Shown: positions 43,151 to 51,306, numbered from the stretch's first letter. The stretch is 64,000 bases of DNA from Rhizomicrobium sp. (GCA_037200045.1 JBBCHM010000001.1:372001-436000); one strand, 5' to 3'. Notes: a model not told the origin generated them from the letters alone. Numbers and translations are program-made.

Positions 43151-43300
43151 TTTCCTCCCCCGCGTTTGCGGGGGAGGGGGACCGCGAAGCGGTGGAGGGG
43201 GCAGAAACGCGCTTCGGCGCCAGCGCTGGCCCCCTCGTCCGTACGCTGTCGCTACGGACCGCTGCGCTCGGCACCTCCCCCGCAAACGCGGGGGAGGAAA
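43151..43300. repeat. 150-base GC-rich inverted-repeat element between ku and ligD
   Basis: Its 27-base ends (43151-43177 and 43274-43300) are exact reverse complements, and each end folds into a hairpin CCTCCCCCGC/GCGGGGGAGG. The interior has the GTCCGTA, loop CGCTGTCGC, TACGGAC hairpin (43237-43259), the same invariant loop seen in copies 1 and 2 of the TGTCAT family but with a compensating stem change. It is a bidirectional terminator candidate between convergent genes. Confidence 0.85.
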
Positions 43301-45172
43301 CTACATTCCCATCTTCTTCATCGCCGGCCCGAGCGCCTTGGCGCTCCTCGCCAGCCCGGCCCACGGGTCCGCCTTCTTCAGCACCGGCCCGATGGTTCGG
43401 ATATCGTACGCCTTCGGATCCAGCCCCCTCTTCACCTGGCTCCACGCCAGCGGCACCGCGATGGGGCAGCCCTCGCGCGCCCGCGTGCTCCAGGGCGCGA
43501 CGCCGGTCGAGGTGCGGTCGTTGCGCAGATAGTCGACGAAGATCTTCCCGGCCCGCGCCTTCTTGGCCAGCGTCGTGGTGTAGCGCTCCGGCATGTCGGC
43601 TTCGAGCTTCACCGCCACCGCCTTGGCGAACGCCTTCGCCTCCGGCCAGGTCGCGCCCTTGATCGCGATCACGACATGCAGCCCCTTGCCGCCGGTCGTT
43701 TTCACGAACGGCTCGAAGCCGAGCGCCGCCAGCCGCTTGCGCAATTCCTGCGCGCCCTCCACCACGCGGTCGAAGTCCACGTCCGGCGCCGGATCGAGAT
43801 CGAAGATCACCCGCTCCGGCGTTTGCGGATCGCCCGGCTTCGAACCCCAGGGATGGATTTCGGTCACCGCCTGCTGCGCCAGCGCGACCAGCGCCGCGGC
43901 GCTGTCGACGCCGAGAAAGGGCTCCTTCTCGCCCGCGACCTTGATCGCCAGCATCGGCACCTGCGTGCCTTTCAGCGCATGGCGCTGGAAGAAGGTCTCG
44001 CCTTCGATCCCGTCGGGCGTGCGCACGATGGAGATCGGCCGCTCCGCGATATGCGGCAGCATCCGCTCCGCCGCCGCCGCCATGTAGGTCGCCAGGTCGA
44101 GTTTGGTCACCGCCGGTCCCGCCTTCGACTTCGGCCACAGCGCCTTGTCGGGATGGCTGATCGTCACGCCGAGCACGACATTGTCCTTCGCGGGCCTGGT
44201 CGCCGCGCGCGCCGATTTCGCCGCCATCGTCTTCTTCTCCTTCGCGTCCGCCGGCAGTTCGATCGTCACCGCGCTCGCCGGCTTGTCGGCGCGCAGGCCC
44301 TTGAACGCCGCCTGGCGGAACAGCCCGTCCGATGTGACGTTCTCGTATGCGATCTCGGCGACGAGTTTCGGCTCGACCCAGTTGAGATCGCCGCCGCGCG
44401 GCGCGTCGGCGAAGGCCGGCCTGTCGCGCCTGAGCGGCTTCAGCTTCTTCAGGAGGTCGGCCGCGACCGCCGCCGTATAGCCTGTGCCGACCCGGCCCAT
44501 ATAGACGAACTTGCCGTCGCGATGCGTGCCGACCAGTAGCGAGCGCAGCGTGCCCGCGTCGCCGCGCCAGCCGCCGATCACCACTTCCTGCCCGCCGCGG
44601 CATTTCGATTTGGTCCACGACCCCGTGCGGCCCGACACATAGGGCGCGTCCAGCCGCTTGGAGACGATGCCCTCCATGTCCATCTTGCAAGCGGCTTCCA
44701 GCATCGCGTCGCCATGCGAGGTGAAATGCGGCACGAAGCGCAGCCGCTTGCTGTTCTTCGCGTGTTTCAAGACCTCCTGAAGCGCGTCCTTGCGCGCCGA
44801 CAGCGGCAGCTTGCGCAGATCGCGCCCGCCGGCGAACAGGCAATCGAACAGGAAGAACACCAGTCCGCCGGTCTTGCCGTCCGACAGCGCGAGCTGCAGC
44901 GCCCCGAAATCCGCCGCGCCCTCCGCGTTCAGGGCGCAGATCTCGCCATCGATCAGGCAATCGGGCAGCTTGCCGCCATCCGCCGCGATCTCGGGAAACT
45001 TCTGGGTCCAGTCCAGCCCCTTGCGGGTGCGCAGCACGGCGCGGCCATTCTCGACCCGCATCTGCAGGCGATAGCCGTCGAACTTGACCTCATGCACCCA
45101 GCCGTCCGTCGACGGCGGCGTCTGGACCAGTTGCGCCAGTTGCGGCGCCACGAAATCGGGCATCCGCGTCAC
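43301..45172 (-). CDS. ligD: LigD ligase-polymerase subunit (ATP-dependent DNA ligase plus primase-like polymerase)
   Basis: 623 residues from a GTG that overlaps the previous stop (GTGA). The first ~300 residues are the ATP-dependent ligase: nucleotidyl lysine K30 in VHEVKFDGYR, LIDGEICALN, DMEGIVSKRLDAPY, WTKSKCRGGQE. Residues ~330-620 are the archaeo-eukaryotic primase-like polymerase with VIFDLDPAPDVDFDRV (D-x-D metal site) and KTTGGKGLHVV. The phosphoesterase domain that many LigD proteins carry at the N-terminus is encoded by the separate upstream gene, so this is a split LigD. It works with Ku in end joining. Confidence 0.94.
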   Translation of the reverse strand: MTRMPDFVAPQLAQLVQTPPSTDGWVHEVKFDGYRLQMRVENGRAVLRTRKGLDWTQKFPEIAADGGKLPDCLIDGEICALNAEGAADFGALQLALSDGKTGGLVFFLFDCLFAGGRDLRKLPLSARKDALQEVLKHAKNSKRLRFVPHFTSHGDAMLEAACKMDMEGIVSKRLDAPYVSGRTGSWTKSKCRGGQEVVIGGWRGDAGTLRSLLVGTHRDGKFVYMGRVGTGYTAAVAADLLKKLKPLRRDRPAFADAPRGGDLNWVEPKLVAEIAYENVTSDGLFRQAAFKGLRADKPASAVTIELPADAKEKKTMAAKSARAATRPAKDNVVLGVTISHPDKALWPKSKAGPAVTKLDLATYMAAAAERMLPHIAERPISIVRTPDGIEGETFFQRHALKGTQVPMLAIKVAGEKEPFLGVDSAAALVALAQQAVTEIHPWGSKPGDPQTPERVIFDLDPAPDVDFDRVVEGAQELRKRLAALGFEPFVKTTGGKGLHVVIAIKGATWPEAKAFAKAVAVKLEADMPERYTTTLAKKARAGKIFVDYLRNDRTSTGVAPWSTRAREGCPIAVPLAWSQVKRGLDPKAYDIRTIGPVLKKADPWAGLARSAKALGPAMKKMGM

Positions 45173-45861
45173 GCGCGGCGCTTCACGGTCTTGCGACTCT
45201 TTTTTTTAACGGCGGTCTTCTTCAGCGCCTTCACGTTCTCGGCGACCGGGCGGTTGGAATTCCACACCTTGCCCGATTTCGCCGCGATCTCGTCCAGCGT
45301 GCGGCCGGTCGCCACCGAGGTCACGTCCTTCGCCAGCGCGTCGCCCGCCTTGCCGCGCCTGGCCTCGTCGTCGATCTCCTTGATCAGCAGCCAGTTGTGG
45401 CGGAGCTTGCGGCCGGGCCGCGCCGGGTCGTCGCGCATGCGCACCAGCGCCCATTTGCCCTTCATCCGCTCGCCGTCGAGCACGAATTTCAGGTGGCCGG
45501 CGCGCAGCTCGCCCTCCGGATCGTCGCCTTGCGGGCTCCATGTCCCGCGATCCCAGAGCTGCACCGTGCCGCCGCCATATTGCCCTTCCGGGATCGTGCC
45601 CTCGAAGGTGCCGTATTCGATCGGATGATCCTCGACCTCGACCGCCAGCCGCTTCACCGCCGGATCGAGCGACGGCGTCTTGGTCACCGCCCAGGATTTA
45701 TAGACCCCGTCCAGCTCCAGGCGCAGGTCGTAATGCAGCCGCGTCGCGGCATGGCGCTGGATGACGAAGCGCGACTTGCCCTTGCCCTTGGCGACCTTGC
45801 CGCGCGGCTCCCGCGTGACGCCGAAATCGCGCTTGGACTGATAGGTGGAAAGACCGGCCAT
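45169..45861 (-). CDS. LigD 3'-phosphoesterase domain protein (stand-alone)
   Basis: 230 residues if started at MAGLSTYQSKRDFGVTREP, which is how LigD phosphoesterase domains begin; a longer frame to 45957 includes 32 poorly conserved residues and two more ATGs, so the start is uncertain. Catalytic features are RHAATRLHYDLRLELDG, EVEDHPIEYGTFEGTIPEGQYGGGTVQLWD and the C-terminal KWALVRMRD. It trims 3'-phosphates and ribonucleotides at breaks. It is translated just ahead of the ligase-polymerase gene, with a four-base overlap. The lysine-rich C-terminus (KKTAVKKKSRKTVKRRA) could bind DNA. Confidence 0.88.
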   Translation of the reverse strand: MAGLSTYQSKRDFGVTREPRGKVAKGKGKSRFVIQRHAATRLHYDLRLELDGVYKSWAVTKTPSLDPAVKRLAVEVEDHPIEYGTFEGTIPEGQYGGGTVQLWDRGTWSPQGDDPEGELRAGHLKFVLDGERMKGKWALVRMRDDPARPGRKLRHNWLLIKEIDDEARRGKAGDALAKDVTSVATGRTLDEIAAKSGKVWNSNRPVAENVKALKKTAVKKKSRKTVKRRA

Positions 45862-45937
45862 GAAGCGGAAACTGCCATGAACCGTCGAAAGTTCCGAGAG
45901 GCAGGCGCTCCGGGGCGCCTGCTTGATGGCCATATCC

Positions 45938-45950
45938 TTATAGTCTATAA
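45938..45950. promoter_or_regulatory. TTATAGTCTATAA palindrome, copy A
   Basis: A perfect 13-base palindrome (TTATAG T CTATAA) in an AT-rich intergenic stretch upstream of the LigD phosphoesterase gene. The same palindrome with a G centre lies 113 bases away just before the fic ATG. Such a pair flanking a divergent promoter region suggests binding sites for one dimeric regulator. Confidence 0.5.
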
Positions 45951-46050
45951 AAAACAAAAGCGGTTGGAAGAATGCATCGTATTCCTCTGCGGGATAAAAA
46001 GTTCAAGCCATTGATATTAAAAGAAGAAGCGCGGTCTTCGATCCCAATTC

Positions 46051-46063
46051 TTATAGGCTATAA
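46051..46063. promoter_or_regulatory. TTATAGGCTATAA palindrome, copy B, abutting the fic start codon
   Basis: A perfect 13-base palindrome (TTATAG G CTATAA) whose last base precedes the ATG of the Fic gene at 46064. It would cover the ribosome-binding region or overlap a -10-like TATAAA. A repressor bound here would block fic expression. No Shine-Dalgarno is visible between, so the true start could be further downstream or the mRNA may be leaderless. Confidence 0.5.
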
Positions 46064-47434
46064 ATGAAAATTCCCGCCACGCCGCCAGACTTCCAGGCGA
46101 CCCTTGCAAAAATCGGAAAGGACCCGAAAAAGGCCCCTCTTTTGTTTTCGTCCCAGATCGATGGTGTGTCCGTCGGACCCTATGAGCACTGGGAAAAGGT
46201 TCGATTCAAGCCTGCCCCCGAACCTCTGGCTCCCGACGAAGCTTGGGTAGTGATGAAGATGAAAAGGTTGGTGGCCCGGCGCCCCCTGCCGTTTTCGGAT
46301 ACGAAGTCGCAAAAGTTCTTCTACACGCAGATCGGCGACTTTCAACGGGCATTGCATGAGATCGATAGCAACGCGCGCGGGCTCGTCGGCATGCCGGGCG
46401 CCGCCGCTACGTCCGAAAATCGGGATGTCTATCTTCAGAAATCGCTGCTCGAGGAGCCTTTCTCCAGTTCCGTCTTGGAAGGGGCCGCGACCACGCGCGA
46501 AGTCGCTCGGAAGATGATCGAGGAGGGGCGCAAGCCTAAGACGGTTGGCGAACGAATGGTTCTCAACAACTATCGTGCGATGAGCTTCATTCGGGAGCAC
46601 CGGCACGAGGGACTGACGCCGGCTCGGGTCCTAGAACTCCATCGCATCCTAACTTTAGACACTCTGGAGAAGCCGGAAAAGGTGGGAGTATTCCGTACGG
46701 CTGCCGACGACGTTCGCGTTGTTGAATCGTTGTCGGGCGAAACACTCCATATGCCGCCACCCGCCGGCGAGTTGCCGGCGAGATTGCAGGCACTCTGCGA
46801 CTTCGCCAACGAATCGGACATGGGAAAGGCGGGATTTCTCCACCCCGTCATTCGCGCCATCGTCCTGCACTTCATGCTTGCTTACGATCATCCGTTTTGG
46901 GACGGCAATGGGCGTTGCGCAAGGGCGCTGTTCTATTGGTGTGTCTTGAAACATGGCTATTGGCTGCTCGAATATGTTTCGATATCCGCGGTGATTATGC
47001 GTGCTCCGACGAAGTATGGGATGGCATTTCTCTACAGCGAAACCGACGAAGGCGATCTCACATATTTTATCGATCATCAATTGGGCGTTATCGAACAATC
47101 TCTCGCCGATTTGCAAAAATATCTTGTCGAGAAAACCAAGGAACTCGGCGATTTGGGAAAGGCGCTTGGTCGCCTTGAAAGCCAACTGAATCGGCGCCAA
47201 TTGGGCATCGTGCAGCTCGCCTTGAAGAGTGCATCCGCGCGCTTCGAAATCCAGCAGCACGCCGATTCTCACCACGTCAGCTATCTCACCGCGCGCGCCG
47301 ATCTGGAGTCGCTTGCGAAGCGTCGTCTTCTCCGCAAGACCAAGGAAGGCGTGAAGTCGGTATTTCTCGTTCCGCCGGATCTGCGCGAGCGGCTGGGCCT
47401 GACGGCCAAGCCCGTCAAGCGCCCGCCGACTTAG
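46064..47434 (+). CDS. Fic-domain AMP-transferase with N-terminal inhibitory motif and C-terminal winged helix
   Basis: 456 residues. The Fic core motif is HPFWDGNGRCAR (H276 catalytic, G281-N282-G283-R284 anion hole, R287). The inhibitory helix motif [S/T]xxxE[G/N] is at S135-E139-G140 (SSVLEG), so it is a class II Fic with an N-terminal inhibitor. The C-terminus (SHHVSYLTARADLESLAKRRLLRK) looks like a winged helix of the kind that recognises DNA or targets. Fic proteins attach AMP to a protein hydroxyl. GC content and codon use are visibly lower than in neighbours, a sign of transfer. Its end overlaps the tetR gene by 20 bases on the other strand. Target unknown. Confidence 0.9.
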   Translation: MKIPATPPDFQATLAKIGKDPKKAPLLFSSQIDGVSVGPYEHWEKVRFKPAPEPLAPDEAWVVMKMKRLVARRPLPFSDTKSQKFFYTQIGDFQRALHEIDSNARGLVGMPGAAATSENRDVYLQKSLLEEPFSSSVLEGAATTREVARKMIEEGRKPKTVGERMVLNNYRAMSFIREHRHEGLTPARVLELHRILTLDTLEKPEKVGVFRTAADDVRVVESLSGETLHMPPPAGELPARLQALCDFANESDMGKAGFLHPVIRAIVLHFMLAYDHPFWDGNGRCARALFYWCVLKHGYWLLEYVSISAVIMRAPTKYGMAFLYSETDEGDLTYFIDHQLGVIEQSLADLQKYLVEKTKELGDLGKALGRLESQLNRRQLGIVQLALKSASARFEIQQHADSHHVSYLTARADLESLAKRRLLRKTKEGVKSVFLVPPDLRERLGLTAKPVKRPPT

Positions 47435-48002
47435 CCGCCGCCTGCGCGAAGGGCAGGGCGGTGGCCACGACCTCCTCGACCGGCTCGGCGAAGCCGCGCT
47501 CGATCCAGGCCCGCGCGATGTCGATCACCGCGCCCAGCACCCCGGCCGCCGCCAGCACCGTGCGCGTCCGGGGCGCGAAGAGCTGCACCAGCCGTGTCGC
47601 GGTCTCCCGCCCCGCCGCCTGCATGGCCGGCTCGCGGCCATGGGCGTCGAGCAGGAAGACCCGCGCCGGCCCGGGATGCTCGGCCAGGGCGGCGAAGAAA
47701 CCGGTCAGGGCGCTCTTCACCGGATCGGCCGGATCGACGGCCTGCGTCAGCCGCGCCAGCAATTCGCGCTGCACCGCCCCATAGGCCTCCAGGAACAGCG
47801 CGTCCCGGCTCGGGAAGGACTCATAGAAATAGCGCGCCGTCAGCCCCGCCTCGGCGCAGATCGCCGCCACCGTCGCGCTGTCGCGCCCGGTCCGGCCGAA
47901 CACGTCGATCGCGGCCCCGATCAGCCGTTCCCGGCGCTCCGCCTGCCGGTCCGCGAAACTGGCCCCGCCATAGCGTCGCCGCTCTTTTTCCAAGGTCGCC
48001 AT
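47415..48002 (-). CDS. TetR-family transcriptional regulator
   Basis: 195 residues. The N-terminal helix-turn-helix is in RRERLIGAAIDVFGRTGRDSATVAAICAEAGLTARYFYESFPSRDALFLEAY. The C-terminal ligand domain is variable. It is divergent from the Coq4-like gene with a perfect 13-base inverted repeat between, so it very likely regulates itself and that gene. The ligand is not known. Confidence 0.9.
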   Translation of the reverse strand: MATLEKERRRYGGASFADRQAERRERLIGAAIDVFGRTGRDSATVAAICAEAGLTARYFYESFPSRDALFLEAYGAVQRELLARLTQAVDPADPVKSALTGFFAALAEHPGPARVFLLDAHGREPAMQAAGRETATRLVQLFAPRTRTVLAAAGVLGAVIDIARAWIERGFAEPVEEVVATALPFAQAAAKSAGA

Positions 48003-48020
48003 CTTGACACGGTGGTGCCA

Positions 48021-48058
48021 TCTGACTATCTGATAATCAAGATTGTCAGATAGTCAGA
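48021..48058. promoter_or_regulatory. Operator-like perfect inverted repeat between tetR and coq4-like genes
   Basis: TCTGACTATCTGA (48021-48033) and TCAGATAGTCAGA (48046-48058) are exact reverse complements with a 12-base centre. The site is 18 bases upstream of the tetR start and 13 bases upstream of the coq4-like start, so it covers the promoters of both. This is the expected arrangement for TetR autoregulation; the binding itself is inferred. Confidence 0.7.
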
Positions 48059-48071
48059 TTGAGGTCGCGCC

Positions 48072-48827
48072 ATGGCAACCGCTCCCGCACTGGACTTCAA
48101 CCGCCGCCGCGACTGGAAAGCCGCCTTCCGCGCCATGCGGCTGCTGATCGCCGATCCCAACGACACCGCCCAGGTCTTCAAGATCATGCAGGCGCTGAAC
48201 GCCGGCGTGACCGCCCGGAACTACAACCGCCTGCTGCAGACCGCCGAAGGCGGCCGCATCGCCTATGCCCGGGTCGAGCTGGTCGACACGTTCATGGACC
48301 CGAATTTCCTGCGCCGCTTCGCGCCCGGCACGGTCGGCGCCGCCTATCGCGCCTTCCTGGAGAAGACCGGCTTCTCCGCCGCCGGCCTGAAAGAGGTCGG
48401 CGAGCAGGTTCACGGCGCGGTCTTCCTGGAACATCCCTATGCCTGGTTCGGCCGGCGCGAGCGCGATATCCACGACATCTGGCACGTGCTGACCGGCTAT
48501 CAGGCCGACGATCCGCTCGGGGAGTTGTGCCTCGTCGCGTTCTCCTATGCGCAGACCAGGGGCCTCGGCTGGGGCTTCATCGCGGCGATGGGCGCGCTCA
48601 AGAATTTGCGCGAGCCGCACGGCCGCCTCGTCGCGCGCGCCGTGTGGGAGGGCTACACCCACGGCAAGCAGGCCGCCTGGCTGCACGGCGAGGACATCGA
48701 GACACTGTTCGCCGAACCGCTCGACGCCGCCCGTGCCCGCCTGAACATCGCAGAGCCGGTGCATTACCGGCGCCTCAAGCAGATGGACACCGCGCCGTCG
48801 GCGCTGACGGCGACCGCCTCGGTTTAG
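48072..48827 (+). CDS. Coq4-family protein
   Basis: 251 residues. The Coq4 metal motif HDxxH...E is present in RDIHDIWHVLTGYQADDPLGE, followed by LCLVAFSYAQTRGLGWGFIAA. Eukaryotic COQ4 acts in ubiquinone synthesis (C1 decarboxylation and hydroxylation); bacterial members are found near lipid and quinone genes and their role is less clear. The TetR-type control suggests that it is an inducible version, not the housekeeping one. A repeat of the TGTCAT family follows. Confidence 0.83.
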   Translation: MATAPALDFNRRRDWKAAFRAMRLLIADPNDTAQVFKIMQALNAGVTARNYNRLLQTAEGGRIAYARVELVDTFMDPNFLRRFAPGTVGAAYRAFLEKTGFSAAGLKEVGEQVHGAVFLEHPYAWFGRRERDIHDIWHVLTGYQADDPLGELCLVAFSYAQTRGLGWGFIAAMGALKNLREPHGRLVARAVWEGYTHGKQAAWLHGEDIETLFAEPLDAARARLNIAEPVHYRRLKQMDTAPSALTATASV

Positions 48828-48842
48828 ACACCAGTTTCACGG

Positions 48843-48933
48843 TGTCATCCGCCGCGAATGCGGCGGACCCAGGTGAAATGCGCACCGCCGGAGCAGGCGT
48901 CAACTGGGTACCCCGCATTCGCGGGGTATGACA
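48843..48933. repeat. TGTCAT...ATGACA intergenic palindromic repeat, mixed copy
   Basis: Tips TGTCAT/ATGACA; the left half carries CCGCCGCGAATGCGGCGG and the right half CCCCGCATTCGCGGGG, the two half-types that occur on opposite sides in copy 6. It has CACCCAGG-like ACCCAGGTGA and TCAACTGGGT inner arms. It separates the convergent coq4-like and acyl-CoA synthetase genes. Confidence 0.83.
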
Positions 48934-48970
48934 CCTTTTGTCGAATGCAGTGAACCCCAGTCGCGCGGCC

Positions 48971-50446
48971 CTACGCCTTCTTCACCCGCGCATCGCGCAG
49001 CGCGGTGCGCCGCACCTTTCCCGCGTCGTCGCGGACGTTCTCGTCCACCAGCTCGAAGCTCCGCGGCTGCTTGTAGATCACCAGCCGCTCCGCCAGATGC
49101 CGCTTCAGCTCGTCCAGATCGAGCCCAGGCCTGGGCTGCACGATCGCATGCACCTGGTTGCCCAGTTCCTCATGCGGCAGGCCGATCACCGCGCTCGACG
49201 CCACGAGCGGATGCTCGTCCAGCGCCGCCTCGATCTCGGCCGGATAGACGTTGGCGCCGCCGACCAGGATCATGTCGGTGCGCCGGTCGGCGAGATAGAG
49301 ATAGCCGTCTTCGTCGAACCAGCCGATGTCGCCGATGCTCTCCCAGCCGCCGGGCAGGCTGCGCGCCTCGGCGCCGACATAGCGATAGGTCGGCGGCAGG
49401 CCGGCCGCGTGCCGCATGAAGATCTCGCCGGTCTCGCCCGGCGGCAGGGGATGGCCGTGCGCGTCGAACGCCTTCATCTCGCCGCCCGGCATCACCCGCC
49501 CGACCGAGCCGCGGTGGGTGAGCCACTCCGGACCCGAGATCGTCGTCGCGGCCTGCGCCTCGGTGCCGCCATAGAGCTCCCAGATCGCATCGGCGCCGAG
49601 CCAGTCGATCCAGTGCTGCTTGAGCTGCGGCGGGCAGGGCGCCGCGAGGTGCCACACGGTCTTGAGGCTCGACACGTCGTAATCCGCGCGGGTCGGCAGC
49701 CGCCAGATCCGGCTCATCATCGTCGGCACCAGATAGATCCAGTTCGCGCGATAGCGCTCGATGTCGCGCAGCGTCTGCTCGGCGTCGAACTTCGTCATCA
49801 CGATGACATGCGCGCCGGCGTTCAGCGCGGTGAAGACGTTGGCGAACGGCCCATTGTGGTAAAGCGGCCCGGGCATCAGCGCCACCGTATCGGCGGTGTG
49901 GCGCCAGAAGCTCGCCAGCGCGCCGCCCTTGGAGGTCAGCCCCGCCGCGCCGGAGACGATCAGCTTGGGCCGTCCCGTCGATCCGCCGCTGGTCGGCGCC
50001 TTCCAGGACGGCGAGACCGCGTCGGGCAGGTCGCTTTCGTCGGCGGAGGCCGCGAGCAATTCGCCGCTCGACACCACCGGCGCCGGTGAGGCCATCGGCG
50101 TGTCGCTGACCACGATGGGCGAATGGGCCAGCTCGATGATCGCCGCCAATTCGCTGGCCGGCAGGCGCGACGACACCGGCTGCGGCACCGCGCCGATCTT
50201 CCAGCAGGCGTAACAGACCTCGACGAACGGCACGCCGTTGGGCAAGGCGATGGTGACGAAATCGCCGAATTTCACGCCTTTGGCGAGAAGCCCGCGCGCC
50301 ATCCGGTTGCTGCGCTTGTGCAGCTCGGCCCAGCTCAGCGTCGCGTCCTGCGCGGTGACCGCCGGCGCGTTGGGCTTTTGCGCCACGATCTCCTGCAACC
50401 GCGCGCCGATGGAGATATATTCCAGGCCTTCGCCCTCTGCCGACAT
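48971..50446 (-). CDS. Acyl-CoA synthetase (AMP-forming, ANL superfamily)
   Basis: 491 residues. The P-loop-like motif APTSGGSTGRPKLIVSG, the adenylate-binding WELYGGTEAQ, the SIGDIGWFDEDGYLYLADRRTDMILVGGANVYPAEIE hinge region and the terminal lysine motif RDDAGKVRRTAL mark a complete ANL ligase. It activates a carboxylic acid to its CoA thioester. The closest groups are medium-chain, aryl or bile-acid-like CoA ligases (BaiB-type). The substrate is not known; a role in fatty acid or aromatic acid use is possible given the fused beta-oxidation enzyme nearby. Confidence 0.9.
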   Translation of the reverse strand: MSAEGEGLEYISIGARLQEIVAQKPNAPAVTAQDATLSWAELHKRSNRMARGLLAKGVKFGDFVTIALPNGVPFVEVCYACWKIGAVPQPVSSRLPASELAAIIELAHSPIVVSDTPMASPAPVVSSGELLAASADESDLPDAVSPSWKAPTSGGSTGRPKLIVSGAAGLTSKGGALASFWRHTADTVALMPGPLYHNGPFANVFTALNAGAHVIVMTKFDAEQTLRDIERYRANWIYLVPTMMSRIWRLPTRADYDVSSLKTVWHLAAPCPPQLKQHWIDWLGADAIWELYGGTEAQAATTISGPEWLTHRGSVGRVMPGGEMKAFDAHGHPLPPGETGEIFMRHAAGLPPTYRYVGAEARSLPGGWESIGDIGWFDEDGYLYLADRRTDMILVGGANVYPAEIEAALDEHPLVASSAVIGLPHEELGNQVHAIVQPRPGLDLDELKRHLAERLVIYKQPRSFELVDENVRDDAGKVRRTALRDARVKKA

Positions 50447-50560
50447 GGTGTTCCGTCCCGGGATGGTCTTTGCCGCATCGTTACGATGCGCGCCGCGCGA
50501 GTCAAACCCGCTGCGGCAACGCGGCCCACGGTTCGTCGGCGCGAAGCGCCAACGAAGATT

Positions 50561-50617
50561 TCACGCGGAGCCGCGGAGAACGCGGAGGTTCACATCGAAC
50601 TCCGCGTCTCCGCGTGA
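50561..50617. repeat. Imperfect palindrome (CACGCGGAG-type repeat)
   Basis: TCACGCGGAGCCGCGGAG (50561-50578) and CTCCGCGTCTCCGCGTGA (50600-50617) are reverse complements apart from one position. It lies directly downstream of the marC stop on the minus strand and upstream of the acyl-CoA synthetase gene region, and looks unrelated to the TGTCAT family. It could act as a terminator for marC. Confidence 0.65.
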
Positions 50618-50624
50618 GTCCCAA

Positions 50625-51254
50625 TTACCGGAACAGCCCGCTATCGGCGAGCCCGTCGAAGATGAACTGCATCGCCAGCGCCGCCAGCAGCACGCCGGAG
50701 ACGCGCGCGATGACGTTGGCGCCGGTCTTGCGCAAGAGCTTCATCAGCCGGTCCGACGCCAGCATCGCGCCGAAGGTCGAAAGCACGATCAGCCCCAGCG
50801 CCGCCAGCACCGCCGCCATGTCCAACGGCCCATGCGCCTTGCCCATCAAGAGGACGACCGCCGTCATGCTGCCCGGCCCCGCGGTCAGCGGGATCGCCAG
50901 GGGGAACACCGCGACGTCGGTCTCGTGGCTTTGCGCCTCGTTCGCTTCGGTGGGCGTGATCGAGGAGATCGCCGAATGCTTCGCCAGCAGGAGGTCGGCC
51001 GCCACCATCAGCAGCAGCACGCCGCCGGCGGTGCGGAAAGCCGGCAGGCCGACGCCGATCAGGCCCAGGAGTTGGATGCCGCCGAGCGCGAAGGCGGCGA
51101 GCACCACCGCCGACACGGCGGCCGAGACGATGGCGGTGTTGCGCCGCTCGGCCTTGTCCATGCCGGCGGTCAGCGCCAGGAACATCGACCCGACCTCGAC
51201 CGGCCCGACGGCGACGAACAATGTGGCAAGCGCGGTGGGAAAGAGATGGAACAT
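50625..51254 (-). CDS. MarC-family integral membrane protein
   Basis: 209 residues with six hydrophobic segments. The conserved parts FPTALATLFVAVGPVEVGSMFLALTAG, and VAVFPLAIPLTAGPGSMTAVVLLM, are the doublets typical of MarC/UPF0056. The start at 51254 gives MFHLFPTA; the frame extends upstream without homology. The function of MarC proteins is unknown. Confidence 0.9.
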   Translation of the reverse strand: MFHLFPTALATLFVAVGPVEVGSMFLALTAGMDKAERRNTAIVSAAVSAVVLAAFALGGIQLLGLIGVGLPAFRTAGGVLLLMVAADLLLAKHSAISSITPTEANEAQSHETDVAVFPLAIPLTAGPGSMTAVVLLMGKAHGPLDMAAVLAALGLIVLSTFGAMLASDRLMKLLRKTGANVIARVSGVLLAALAMQFIFDGLADSGLFR

Positions 51255-51306
51255 GGCGAGCCCATATCCGTCGTCGGGGCGCCGGGCAAGGGCCCGCAGC
51301 ACTTGC

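Noticed and set aside
45169-45172. Frameshift splitting LigD
   Set aside because: The phosphoesterase stop and ligase start overlap as GTGA, with complete domains on both sides; this is a gene fission rather than an error.
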